Origin: Nitrospirales bacterium LBB_01
GTDB lineage: Bacteria; Nitrospirota; Thermodesulfovibrionia; Thermodesulfovibrionales; Magnetobacteriaceae
Direction of reading: 5' to 3'
NCBI GenBank assembly: GCA_004376055.2
Contig: CP049016.1
Location: 2,294,001 to 2,358,000, forward strand
Length of the DNA: 64,000 nucleotides
A program made the position numbers and the translations under genes. Under the pieces are notes generated by a model. That model worked only from the letters and a program-made list of their open reading frames with translations, had not been told where the DNA came from and searched no databases. Positions 54,705 to 63,320 of this stretch are shown here, in pieces. The number at the start of each line of letters is the position of its first letter. Position 1 is the first letter of the stretch.

Positions 54705-55078
54705 TGCGCCGGTTTGCAGGCGTTTTTTAAGGTCTTAATCAGGACGTCTATTTCGGGCGGCTTTCTAAGAAAGTCAAAAACTCCAAGCTTTCTGGCCTCC
54801 TTTTCCTCCTTTTCCGAACTGTAGCCGGTCAGTATGATTACAGGTATTGCAGGATGGTGCTGCTTTATCCACTTAAACACGTCTAAACCATCCATGCCGG
54901 GCATTTTCATGTCAAGAACTATAACATGAGGGGTATAACTTTTAAGCCGCTCTATGGCCTCTGCTCCGTTATACGCAACCTCCACAACGTATTTTCTCAT
55001 AGCAAGCCGCTGGGCAAGAATCTCCACAAAGGCTTTCTCATCGTCCACCAAAAACACCTTTATGCTGTCCATCTTCAT
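54701..55078 (-). CDS. single-domain response regulator
   Basis: A 125-residue receiver with V-F-L-V-D-D-E-K-A-F, V-I-V-L-D-M-K-M-P-G-M-D-G and L-R-K-P-P. ATG 55078 overlaps the stop of the phosphotransferase-like gene (ATGA), the usual sign of coupled translation; longer frames reach into that gene without reason. Likely a shuttle step in the relay. Confidence 0.9.
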   Translation of the reverse strand: MKMDSIKVFLVDDEKAFVEILAQRLAMRKYVVEVAYNGAEAIERLKSYTPHVIVLDMKMPGMDGLDVFKWIKQHHPAIPVIILTGYSSEKEEKEARKLGVFDFLRKPPEIDVLIKTLKNACKPAQ

Positions 55079-55734
55079 GCCTCTGGCGGTTGTGCAGGAA
55101 TCATGATTTCCACCGTCTGTCCTGTCCACTGAAGTTTATAGCCTGTTTTTAAGACAATGTAATCTACTATGTCACTATCAATACTAATACCCTCAGGCAG
55201 TGTAATTGTTACAACCACATCGTTGACAAGACATCTTGTTTTGATGTTAATTGTTTCATCAGGTTTAGCAGCGATTATGGTTTTGTAAAGAAGAAGAAAT
55301 ATCAAAAATTGAAACAATGATGGGTTATTAAATACATGTTTAACGGCCGGCTCAAATTCCGTTACGATAGCGACACTGTGTTGTGCCGCCGCTTTAGAGA
55401 GCAAAACAATAAGCTCCTCAAGCGCCTCGTTAACTCCAAATGAACTAACGTCCGTGTCCATTCTGTGAGCAAAGTGGTTTAAAAAACTTGTAAACTGGGA
55501 GGATGCTTTAATCTGAGTCCTCGTTTTTTGTGCCAGCTCAAGAATCTGCTCAAAATCTATCTGAGAGCTGTCATCGGAAAACTCTACTATGTCGCCGATA
55601 AGACCCACCGATTCATTTATGATAGCCATGTGGTTTTTGATTTCATGAGTGTAGAGGGAGAGTATTTTGGCAATGAAGCGTAATCGCTCATTGGTTATTT
55701 CATGTTCTAAGTCTTTATCCATTGTGTTGGTCAC
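55075..55734 (-). CDS. DHp-type phosphotransferase-like protein (degenerate histidine kinase)
   Basis: A 219-residue protein. Residues about 15-110 form a long helical hairpin with L-Y-T-H-E-I-K-N-H-M-A-I, in which the His lies as in HisKA dimerisation/phospho-acceptor helices. The following ~100 residues have the size and strand pattern of an HATPase domain but lack N-box, D-x-G-x-G and G-x-G-x-G ATP-binding motifs. This is the architecture of Spo0B and ChpT, which pass phosphate between two receivers. It lies between two receiver genes and overlaps both. Function is inferred; direct kinase activity appears unlikely. Confidence 0.7.
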   Translation of the reverse strand: MTNTMDKDLEHEITNERLRFIAKILSLYTHEIKNHMAIINESVGLIGDIVEFSDDSSQIDFEQILELAQKTRTQIKASSQFTSFLNHFAHRMDTDVSSFGVNEALEELIVLLSKAAAQHSVAIVTEFEPAVKHVFNNPSLFQFLIFLLLYKTIIAAKPDETINIKTRCLVNDVVVTITLPEGISIDSDIVDYIVLKTGYKLQWTGQTVEIMIPAQPPEA

Positions 55735-56119
55735 GTTTCTTTAAGGATTTTTGACGCTTCTGCCAAGCATCATTTATTTTTTCCACGATTTCTTTTATCT
55801 CAACAGGTTTTAAGATATAATCAAAAGCGTTTTCTTTGAGAACTGCAATGTCATCCGCTGGCAGAAGCTGTCCTGAGATAATGATTATCTCAAAGTCAGG
55901 ATCAATTGTTTTTAGCTTTAAGAAAACCTCACTGCCGTCCATTCCAGGCATTGTTAAATCCTGAAGTATTACATCTGGTTGTATAGTTTGAGCAGCCTCC
56001 ATCGCATCCGTAACGCTAAACACAGCGCTGGCATCAAACCCACGCAGCACGAGCCGCTCAGAAAGAGTCGTTGCAAAATCCTTCTCGTCATCTATAATAA
56101 GCACTTTCACGGCAGACAT
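55715..56119 (-). CDS. single-domain response regulator
   Basis: A 134-residue receiver with V-L-I-I-D-D-E-K-D-F, V-I-L-Q-D-L-T-M-P-G-M-D-G, switch Ser in I-I-I-S-G-Q and Lys in I-L-K-P-V-E. A basic Lys/Gln-rich tail ends the protein. It is 13 nt after the sensor kinase gene and overlaps the phosphotransferase-like gene by 20 nt. Confidence 0.92.
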   Translation of the reverse strand: MSAVKVLIIDDEKDFATTLSERLVLRGFDASAVFSVTDAMEAAQTIQPDVILQDLTMPGMDGSEVFLKLKTIDPDFEIIIISGQLLPADDIAVLKENAFDYILKPVEIKEIVEKINDAWQKRQKSLKKRDQHNG

Positions 56120-56132
56120 CCGTCAATCCTCA

Positions 56133-57908
56133 TTATGTATAATCAACCGTTTTTACCGGCAGTTCTATAAAAAACTCCGTCCACTTTCCCTCTTCACTTT
56201 CTACGTGAATTTTCCCGCCTATCTTTTCCATTATACCATAAGATATGAAAAGACCGAGCCCAGTGCCCTTGCCGCGCTCTTTAGTTGTAAAGAAAGGCTC
56301 AAATATGTGTTGTTTCTGTCCTGAGGGTATCCCTGGGCCGTTGTCTTTAATGGAAACATACACGGTTTCTTTGTCCCTAAAGCCCGTGGATAACTCAATT
56401 GCGCCGCCGCGTGAGACGGCATCCACTGCGTTGTTGATTATGTTAAGCAGCACCTGCTGAAGCTGCCCCTTGTCGGTAAGTATGTGGGGCAGGGTTTCGT
56501 CAAAATTTCTGACAAGATGAATGTCTCTGAAAAGGATTTCCTTCTCAAGGAAACTTACCACCTCATCTACGGTATCGTTGAGATCGGCAGGCTCATTTGA
56601 TACGTCAAGATGGCGGGCAAACCCAAGCAGACGATGGGTTATAGTGCGGCATCGGTTTACGGCATCCATTATACCGTTTGTGAGGGTTATAAATTTCTCC
56701 TTCATTCTTATATTGCCGGAAAATGTTTGAAGTTGTTCCTTATCCACAGAGTCAAAGGACATTTCAAGCATGTCTTTCATAAGCCCGGCGTTTTGGCTTA
56801 TGATTGACATGGGGTTGTTTATCTCATGAGCAACCCCTGCAGAAAGTCTGCCTATGGAGGCAAGTTTGCTGGATTGCTCTATCTCTAAAAATGCAATATC
56901 TCTTTTTTGGTCGGCATCCTTAATCCAGTTGACCATTACATGAGCCATACGAAGGGTTACGGCAACAATAATCATCAGACACAGGACAAACACAATAAGC
57001 AGCTCGTTCAGAAAAGACTTTGAAATCCTGGTATCCTCTTTAGACTTTACATGAGCTATCAAAATCCATGGGGAGTTTTTAATATAGGTATAACCTAAGA
57101 TTCCGTTAGAGCTGGGGGGTTCTTCATCTGTCTGAAGAATCACCCCATGCTGGTTGAAGGGGATTTTACCGGTATAAAGCGTCAGTTCCTTTCCGTGAGA
57201 TCTGGAGGGGGTTTGAAGCACTCCCTTAGTGTTAATGATGAAAACATCGTCATTTTCCGTAAGGCTTACGTATGATAGAAGCTGCACGAGTTTTTCCATA
57301 TCTATTGTAGCCCTGAGCACCCAAAAGTTATTTCTGCCGGGAAAGGTTTTTTTTACGGCAAGGGCAAAGTGCGGGATTTTCCTGTACCCTTTGAATACAT
57401 CGCTTATGTAGAATTCTCTAACGTTTATATTATAAAACCAATCCTGCTCTGAGTAGTCGTAGTCTTTAAGTTTATATGGGCCTGCGTATGACCTCATTAT
57501 CCCAAAGGAGTCAATTACGCCGAGGTCAACCATAACATCGCCAAAGTTTTTCTTGAAATTCATAAAACAATTGTTAAGCGTATCCTCATTTAGGAGCTGT
57601 TTGTAGGAATATTCAGAGGCTATAAAATTAAGAGCGGAGAGCTTCACATTTAAAAAGTATTCCATAGAAAGCTTAGTGCTTTCAAGCTGCCAGGAGAGCT
57701 GACTTTTGGTTTCCTCCTTTAAAACGTTTTTAAGCCACATGCGGCCGGTCACGATGACGATAAGCAGAAAGAACGTGGAAATAACCGTCATAAGGAGCGT
57801 AATGGAGATTTTCATTCGTTTGTATCTGGCAGCGCCAGATGCACCCGAATGGGAAAAGTGCTCAAACACGGGGAGATTTTTGAGATAACCTCCGGGTTTT
57901 TTTAACAC
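56133..57908 (-). CDS. membrane sensor histidine kinase (dCache-like sensor)
   Basis: A 591-residue kinase: a TM helix (about residues 33-55), an extracytoplasmic double-Cache-like sensor of about 240 residues (contains Y-S-E-Q-D-W-F-Y-N and I-P-H-F-A-L-A-V), a second TM helix (about 300-322), HisKA with phospho-acceptor in G-V-A-H-E-I-N-N-P-M, and HATPase with N-N-A-V-D-A-V, D-N-G-P-G-I-P and G-T-G-L-G-L-F-I-S-Y. It has all residues for autophosphorylation and is probably the entry kinase of the cassette. It begins 15 nt after the Cmk-like/REC gene. Confidence 0.94.
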   Translation of the reverse strand: MLKKPGGYLKNLPVFEHFSHSGASGAARYKRMKISITLLMTVISTFFLLIVIVTGRMWLKNVLKEETKSQLSWQLESTKLSMEYFLNVKLSALNFIASEYSYKQLLNEDTLNNCFMNFKKNFGDVMVDLGVIDSFGIMRSYAGPYKLKDYDYSEQDWFYNINVREFYISDVFKGYRKIPHFALAVKKTFPGRNNFWVLRATIDMEKLVQLLSYVSLTENDDVFIINTKGVLQTPSRSHGKELTLYTGKIPFNQHGVILQTDEEPPSSNGILGYTYIKNSPWILIAHVKSKEDTRISKSFLNELLIVFVLCLMIIVAVTLRMAHVMVNWIKDADQKRDIAFLEIEQSSKLASIGRLSAGVAHEINNPMSIISQNAGLMKDMLEMSFDSVDKEQLQTFSGNIRMKEKFITLTNGIMDAVNRCRTITHRLLGFARHLDVSNEPADLNDTVDEVVSFLEKEILFRDIHLVRNFDETLPHILTDKGQLQQVLLNIINNAVDAVSRGGAIELSTGFRDKETVYVSIKDNGPGIPSGQKQHIFEPFFTTKERGKGTGLGLFISYGIMEKIGGKIHVESEEGKWTEFFIELPVKTVDYT

Positions 57909-57923
57909 AGCGGGCAGTCTTTC

Positions 57924-59129
57924 TCAGTACAGATGAGTATCTTTTTCACGGTAGATTTCCCTGTAGGCAGCCTGCATGGTTTCCACAAGCAGCTCTATCT
58001 CAACCGGCTTTTCCAGATAGGCAAAAGCGCCGTATCTCATTGCATTGTCTTTATCCTCTGGCGTACCCTGTCCGGTAAGCATGATGACTTTAACGTGAGG
58101 GTGTCTCTCAATTACTGTCTTTAGCACTTCTATCCCGTCAATACCTGGCATCTTTAGATCCAGCACAAACACGTCCGGCACCTCAGTGTGTAAGAAACTC
58201 AACGCATCCTCTCCGCTAAAGACCGCAGATGAGCCTATCTCATGCAGGGAAAGTCGTTTGGATAGGGTTAGAGCAAAATCCTTTTCATCGTCAACTACGA
58301 GCACTTTAGAAATCGTTTCAAAATCAAATCTGCTGTAATAGCCGCCGGTTTTAAAGTGTGGCCCAAATGTGAAATCAACATCGTTTACACCGCTGACTGT
58401 AACGGCAATTTCTTTCAGCTCTTTTTTAAGCTTCTCAAGTCTGACTACGTTTTTTTCAATGGTTATAATTATTTTGCCGTCTATACAAGCAGTCCTAACG
58501 TCGTGCCCTTTTTGTGCAATGGCAAGATTAACTTTTGAAGCCAACACAAAATCATCTACCGCTTTTTTAGATTTGTCGGTAGTCTGTAGTGTTTTTTTGC
58601 TGAGATTTTCCGAGATCAGTTTAAATATCTCGTCTGTTGAAATTTTATCTACTGGAATGAGCATATCGTAAAGAGAGGTATCCCATGGAATTTTTCTGAA
58701 AAGATACTGAGTCCACGTGTTAATCTCATTATCAAGCTTTGTTATGGTTTTAACAGCCGGCTGACCACCCTGCCCTGTCCTGTAGTCTATGTCTGCTATA
58801 AGGCATACCCTTAAGACGTGGGTTATATCCTGAGGAATAAGGAGAGCTGAAAATCCTGAATAAAGAATGTTGTCACGTTTTAAGGTCTCAGCCAATATGC
58901 TTTGAATGTATGCAATATGGCGCTGTTTTTCATGTGTGAACTCATTAAGTACCGCAGGGGCTTGGTATAAATCCCTGACAAGTTTTTTTATCGGCACGTT
59001 AAAGCTCTCAGAGGTCTGCTGCAGTATTTCGTTTTCAGTTATGTAAGTGAGATTTAAGTCTTTGACTAATTTTTGCGAAATAACATCTTCGTTACAGAAA
59101 GTGCCGCTAAATAAAGCCACAACGGACAT
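57924..59129 (-). CDS. Cmk-like / BON-like / receiver fusion protein
   Basis: A 401-residue protein. Residues 1 to about 185 resemble the cytidylate-kinase-like fold (S-V-V-A-L-F-S-G-T-F-C-N-E-D-V-I-S-Q-K-L), but the P-loop lacks the usual G-x-x-G-x-G-K-S/T, so NTP binding is doubtful. Residues about 200-270 have the alternating pattern of a BON-like domain (G-H-D-V-R-T-A-C-I-D-G-K-I-I-I-T then V-S-G-V-N-D-V). Residues about 285-395 are a receiver: L-V-V-D-D-E-K-D-F, V-F-V-L-D-L-K-M-P-G-I-D-G, L-E-K-P-V-E. It is the first gene of the signalling run, starting just downstream of a tRNA gene. Domain order is clear; the function of the first two domains is not. Confidence 0.75.
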   Translation of the reverse strand: MSVVALFSGTFCNEDVISQKLVKDLNLTYITENEILQQTSESFNVPIKKLVRDLYQAPAVLNEFTHEKQRHIAYIQSILAETLKRDNILYSGFSALLIPQDITHVLRVCLIADIDYRTGQGGQPAVKTITKLDNEINTWTQYLFRKIPWDTSLYDMLIPVDKISTDEIFKLISENLSKKTLQTTDKSKKAVDDFVLASKVNLAIAQKGHDVRTACIDGKIIITIEKNVVRLEKLKKELKEIAVTVSGVNDVDFTFGPHFKTGGYYSRFDFETISKVLVVDDEKDFALTLSKRLSLHEIGSSAVFSGEDALSFLHTEVPDVFVLDLKMPGIDGIEVLKTVIERHPHVKVIMLTGQGTPEDKDNAMRYGAFAYLEKPVEIELLVETMQAAYREIYREKDTHLY

Positions 59130-59211
59130 ATCATCTCTCCTCTATAATCAGTTTCAAATCCATCAAGTTCACGGCAAGCCAATACCGGCTTTGTGCCAAG
59201 CAAACTACAGA

Positions 59212-59285
59212 TGGCGGTGCAGGGATTTGAACCCCGGACACTGCGGATATGAGCCGCATGCTCTAACCTACTGAGCTACACCGCC
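59212..59285 (-). tRNA. tRNA with CAT anticodon (elongator Met, or Ile2)
   Basis: Minus-strand cloverleaf: acceptor GGCGGTG/CACCGCC, anticodon arm TGCGG-CTCATAT-CCGCA, T-arm CGGGG-TTCAAAT-CCCTG. A paired G1-C72 excludes initiator tRNA. Met and lysidine-modified Ile2 cannot be told apart from the anticodon alone. Confidence 0.93.
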
Positions 59286-59417
59286 TCACTTATTTCGCAC
59301 ATAGTATATACTTTTAATACTTAAAAACTCAACACATCTCAAAAAGAAATCACATCGGGTTGCTAACTATAAATGCTGGTAACTGACAGGGTTCTCTCTG
59401 TCGAAGGCTCTTTGCTG

Positions 59418-60323
59418 TCAGTCAAACAATGCTGCTACAAATTTCTCCGGTATAAAATCCTGAAAATCGCCTATTTTCTCTCCCACTCCAATCAGTCTTA
59501 TCGGAATATTCAGCTCTTTTTTGATAGCAAGCACAATTCCACCCTTAGATGTGCCGTCCATCTTAGTTAACGCAATGCCAGTTACCCCCACTGCTTCATT
59601 AAAGAGTTTTGCCTGATTAAGAGCATTTTGCCCTGTTGTTGCATCAAGCACGAGAAGGGTTTCATGCGGGGCGCCATGTACGGATTTTCCTATCACACGC
59701 TTTATCTTTTTTAACTCCTCCATAAGATGAGTTTTTGTGTGCAGTCTCCCCGCTGTATCCACTATTACAAGGTCAATGCCTCTGGCCTTTGCTGCCTCTA
59801 CAGCGTCATACGCAACAGCTGCAGGGTCAGAACCGTGCTGGTGTTTCACTATTGAAGCTCCCGCTCTTGTAGCCCAAACATCCAACTGCTCAATCGCTGC
59901 TGCACGGAACGTATCCGCTGCGGCAAGGATTACCGAATGCCCCTCCGATACTGCCTTCATAGCAAGTTTGCCTATTGTTGTGGTTTTCCCTACCCCGTTT
60001 ACCCCTAGACAAAACACCACAAACGGTCTTTCTCTGTAGAGCACAAACGGCTGCGGCATCCCCAGTATTGCTGTCATCGTGGTCTTTAAGAAAACCTTTA
60101 TATCGTCTGTATTTTTTATTTTTCCAGCTTTATGTTCCTCTTTTAACCCCTCTATTATCTCTGTTGTTGACTTTACTCCTATGTCGGAGGTAAAAAGGAT
60201 TTCCTCAAATGCTTCTATCGTCTCCTCAGTTACCGCTTTGCCAGAAAAAAGCGTCTCCACGTCCATAAAAAGCGCTTCTTTCGTCTTTCTTAAACCAGAC
60301 TTTAGCGAATCAACTAATCCCAT
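59418..60323 (-). CDS. ftsY: signal recognition particle receptor FtsY
   Basis: SRP receptor GTPase for co-translational membrane targeting. The 301-residue product has the N domain with D-I-G-V-K-S-T-T, the G domain P-loop G-V-N-G-V-G-K-T-T-T, D-T-F-R-A-A-A, D-T-A-G-R and T-K-M-D-G. It lacks the long acidic A domain of the E. coli protein, as in many bacteria. It lies 15 nt downstream of aroB. Confidence 0.96.
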   Translation of the reverse strand: MGLVDSLKSGLRKTKEALFMDVETLFSGKAVTEETIEAFEEILFTSDIGVKSTTEIIEGLKEEHKAGKIKNTDDIKVFLKTTMTAILGMPQPFVLYRERPFVVFCLGVNGVGKTTTIGKLAMKAVSEGHSVILAAADTFRAAAIEQLDVWATRAGASIVKHQHGSDPAAVAYDAVEAAKARGIDLVIVDTAGRLHTKTHLMEELKKIKRVIGKSVHGAPHETLLVLDATTGQNALNQAKLFNEAVGVTGIALTKMDGTSKGGIVLAIKKELNIPIRLIGVGEKIGDFQDFIPEKFVAALFD

Positions 60324-60338
60324 AACGTCCTCTCACTC

Positions 60339-61421
60339 TCATCCCTTTAACACAGAAGCAATATCTTCACGATTTATACCTTTCAACACCTTGACAGTGC
60401 CAATCTTTTCGGGCAGTACAAATTTCAGACTGCCGCTCTCTGCCTTCTTGTCATGGCTCATAGCATCAAGCAGCGAGTTGACACTAAGCTTCTCTGAAGT
60501 AATTGTTGCCGGTAAGCCGTAACTTTCTATTAAATCCATAATATCATACGATTGCTTTTCATCAAAAAGCCCTAACTTTACTGATAGCCTGCTCTCAAAA
60601 TTCATGCCGATTGCCACAGCCTCCCCATGCAAATACCTCATGTAGCCGGTAACAGATTCAATGGCATGTCCTATAGTGTGACCAAAGTTTAATATCTCCC
60701 TTAGCCCCGATTCTCTCTCATCAAAAGACACCACCTCGGCCTTTATCTGGCATGAGCGCTTTATTATGTGAGTGAGTGCTGTGTCTTCTTTGTTTAGAAT
60801 CTGCTCTCTGTGATTTTTTAAATAGTGGAAAAATTCCTTGTCTTTAATTACTCCGTACTTAATTACCTCCCCTATGCCGCTTATGGTCTCGCGCTTTGGA
60901 AGGGTCTGTAGAGTATCCGTATCTATAAACACAATACGAGGCTGATAAAAAGTGCCTATCATATTTTTGCCAAGCTGATGATTGACTCCAGTTTTTCCGC
61001 CTACAGAGCTATCGACCTGAGAAAGAAGTGTAGTAGGCACTGCAACATAATCAATGCCTCTCATATAAATTGAAGCTGCAAACCCTGTCATATCCCCAAT
61101 TACACCGCCGCCAAGCGCTACAAGGGCTGATTTTCTGTCAAGACCGCCTTTAAGTAGCTCTGTTAAAATATAGGAAAGCCAGCTAAGACTCTTATACTCC
61201 TCACCGTCAGGAATCAGCACAAACCCTGTGCTAAAACCAGCTTTTTTAAGCGAATTTATAACCCTGCCGCCATAAATGGAAAAAACTGTAGGATTACTTA
61301 TTACAAAAACTCTCTGCCCAAGTTTAAGCTGCGACAGTCTCTGCCCTATACTGTCCAGAGAGCCGCCAGCTATTACTATCTCATAGCTTCTTGCCCCAAG
61401 GTCTAAAACCAGACTTTCCAC
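60339..61421 (-). CDS. aroB: 3-dehydroquinate synthase
   Basis: Second step of the shikimate pathway: DAHP to 3-dehydroquinate with NAD+ and a divalent metal. The 360 residues show the NAD-binding G-G-G-V-I-G-D-M-T-G-F-A-A-S, P-T-T-L-L-S-Q-V-D-S-S-V-G-G-K-T-G-V-N and N-F-G-H-T-I-G-H-A-I-E motifs with metal-binding His/Glu. aroK is upstream across a repeat; ftsY downstream. Confidence 0.97.
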   Translation of the reverse strand: MESLVLDLGARSYEIVIAGGSLDSIGQRLSQLKLGQRVFVISNPTVFSIYGGRVINSLKKAGFSTGFVLIPDGEEYKSLSWLSYILTELLKGGLDRKSALVALGGGVIGDMTGFAASIYMRGIDYVAVPTTLLSQVDSSVGGKTGVNHQLGKNMIGTFYQPRIVFIDTDTLQTLPKRETISGIGEVIKYGVIKDKEFFHYLKNHREQILNKEDTALTHIIKRSCQIKAEVVSFDERESGLREILNFGHTIGHAIESVTGYMRYLHGEAVAIGMNFESRLSVKLGLFDEKQSYDIMDLIESYGLPATITSEKLSVNSLLDAMSHDKKAESGSLKFVLPEKIGTVKVLKGINREDIASVLKG

Positions 61422-61445
61422 TTGACTTTAGCCTAATGCCTTTGT

Positions 61446-61564
61446 GTTAAACTCTGTTAGTAAAAAAATGGATTCCTGCCTTCGCAGGAATGACAGTCCC
61501 CTGAAGGGGATTCCCCTTGCAACACTACTCTTTGTCATTCCCGACCCCGATCGGGAATCCAGTC
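61446..61564 (+). repeat. family A element remnant with variant core
   Basis: A diverged left end of family A (GTTAAACTCTGTTAG at 61446-61460) is followed by the palindromic core at 61469-61564. Its right half differs: CATTCCCGACCCCGATCGGGAATCCAG. An extra small hairpin CCCCTGAAGGGG lies in the middle. It separates aroK from aroB. Confidence 0.8.
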
Positions 61565-61583
61565 TTTTTTCATTTAACAAATC

Positions 61584-62093
61584 TCAGTGCACCGATTTCC
61601 AGTGCTCTATGATTTCATCAGCTATCACCATAGGGCTTTTACCGTCTGTCTCTATGGTTATGTCGGCATTGCGATACTTTTCATCTCGCTGGTTTAGCAG
61701 CTCTTTGATTTTTTCAAATGGGTTTTCTACTTTAAGAAGGGGTCTGTCAGTGTTGTCTTTAGTCCTCTCTAATATGGTCTCAGGAGCTGCCATCAGGCAA
61801 ACTATCAAACCGTTTTGTCTTAAACAGGCTATGTTTTCCTCTCTTAGCACAATGCCGCCTCCGGTTGATATAACAAGCCCGGCTCCGTTTGAAATCTTTT
61901 TAGCCATCTGCGTCTCTTTATCTCTAAAGGAAAGCTCCCCATGTTCTTTGAATATATCGCAAATAGTCATGCCGGTTTCCGACTCTATTTCCTCATCGAC
62001 ATCCACCAGCTTTAACCCCAGCTCTTTTGCTAAAATTTTACCCACCGTGGTTTTGCCGGTTCCCATAAAACCAATTAACACTATGTTTCTCAA
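61584..62093 (-). CDS. aroK: shikimate kinase
   Basis: Phosphorylates shikimate at O3. The 169 residues start N-I-V-L-I-G-F-M-G-T-G-K-T-T-V-G-K (P-loop) and include the shikimate-binding D-E/D-V-D-E-E-I-E, F-R-D-K-E-T and S-T-G-G-G-I-V segments plus the lid R-T-K-D-N-T-D-R-P-L-L. Standard length. Confidence 0.96.
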   Translation of the reverse strand: MRNIVLIGFMGTGKTTVGKILAKELGLKLVDVDEEIESETGMTICDIFKEHGELSFRDKETQMAKKISNGAGLVISTGGGIVLREENIACLRQNGLIVCLMAAPETILERTKDNTDRPLLKVENPFEKIKELLNQRDEKYRNADITIETDGKSPMVIADEIIEHWKSVH

Positions 62094-62122
62094 TCTATAT
62101 CCTATTATTTAGACTCTCTTGA

Positions 62123-63259
62123 TTATGGTATCGTTATCAGCGTTCCTGCCTCGCCTACTGCCACAAACTTGCCGTTACCATAGGCTATCTGAGTAAGTGT
62201 GTTTGAAGTTGGGGAGGTTTTGACCGTCCATGTGCTTCCATCCGTTGAGGAAAGAAGAGTGCCGCGTGCCCCTACCGTATAGTAAGTACTGTTGCCATAA
62301 GCTACACCGTAGAGATTTTGTTGTATACCACTGCTCCGAGCTGTCCATGTGGTACCATCCGTTGAGGTCAATATCGTACCGCTTTCACCCACTATCACGA
62401 AAATTCCTCCACCATACACTATGTCATAAAGAGCACTGTTTGAACCTGTGCTTACCGTAGTCCATATTGTACCATTGGTAGAAGTTAAAAGCGTGCCGTT
62501 TTCACCTACTACATAAAATGTGCCGCCGATGTTGGATATGCCATATAGATTGTTGGTGGTAACTAATGCACCGACTGTCCAGGTTGAAGCATTGTTTGAT
62601 GTAAGGATGGTACCGCTTTGACCTACCGCTATAAATGTGCTGTTTAAATAGGCTGCCCCATATAGCATGATTGTATCATTAAGAGGTGGTACGTTAGTCC
62701 AGTTTAGCCTGTCTGGTGAGGTTAGAATTTGTTCATGAGCACCTACCACCAAAAAGGGGTTATACCCGTACGCAACTCCATACAGGTTATGTACATTACT
62801 GAAACCGGTTGAGTTATCATAACAAGGACCCACCTGAGACCACGAAACAGCATCTGTTGATGTGAGTATTGTATCCATTGGGTCTTGAGAATTATTACAA
62901 GCTAGTGTCTGATAATCGCCAACTACCAAGAAAGCACCGTATTTAAAAGTGTCATACTTTATGCCATGCAAGTTCTGAGTAACACCGGAGCTTCCCAATG
63001 TGCCTGTGGAGTTATCCGCTGGGACAGTAGTCGTTGTTGTGCTGCCGCTTGCGTTGCTGGTAGTGGTTGTTGTGCTGACAGCGCTTGTGGTTGTTGTGCT
63101 GCTGCCGGTTGAGTTGTCAGAAGAGCTGGTTGTGGTTGTTGTAGAGCCGCTTGCGGAGGATGAGCTGCCGCTGTCCGACACACCTCCGCCACAGCCGCTT
63201 AAATACACAATACATGCCAGTATTGCTAAATATAATACAAAAAAATTTCTGCGTGTCAT
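62123..63259 (-). CDS. lipoprotein with Thr-rich linker and seven-repeat propeller
   Basis: A 378-residue protein with a signal peptide and lipobox L-S-G-C (lipidated Cys at about residue 23). A low-complexity Ser/Thr/Asn linker (about 30-90) follows. The rest consists of seven repeats of about 40 residues of the type A-Y-G-N-G-x-F-V-A-V-G-x-x-G-T-I-L-T-S-T-D-G-x-T-W-T, as expected for a seven-bladed beta-propeller (Ycf48/BNR-like sequences). Probably anchored in the outer or inner membrane with the propeller exposed to the periplasm or surface. Ligand unknown. It lies between aroC and aroK, an unusual place for such a gene. Confidence 0.82.
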   Translation of the reverse strand: MTRRNFFVLYLAILACIVYLSGCGGGVSDSGSSSSASGSTTTTTSSSDNSTGSSTTTTSAVSTTTTTSNASGSTTTTTVPADNSTGTLGSSGVTQNLHGIKYDTFKYGAFLVVGDYQTLACNNSQDPMDTILTSTDAVSWSQVGPCYDNSTGFSNVHNLYGVAYGYNPFLVVGAHEQILTSPDRLNWTNVPPLNDTIMLYGAAYLNSTFIAVGQSGTILTSNNASTWTVGALVTTNNLYGISNIGGTFYVVGENGTLLTSTNGTIWTTVSTGSNSALYDIVYGGGIFVIVGESGTILTSTDGTTWTARSSGIQQNLYGVAYGNSTYYTVGARGTLLSSTDGSTWTVKTSPTSNTLTQIAYGNGKFVAVGEAGTLITIP

Positions 63260-63320
63260 AAAGTCACCTCTTTAACGAGTTTTTATCTTTCGGATTAATA
63301 TTCCGTATATTTTTCTACTA

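Noticed and set aside
59130-59211. sigma54 promoter upstream of the Cmk-like/REC gene (TTGGCAC near 59195)
   Set aside because: A -24-like TGGCAC is present but no TTGC block at the required spacing follows.
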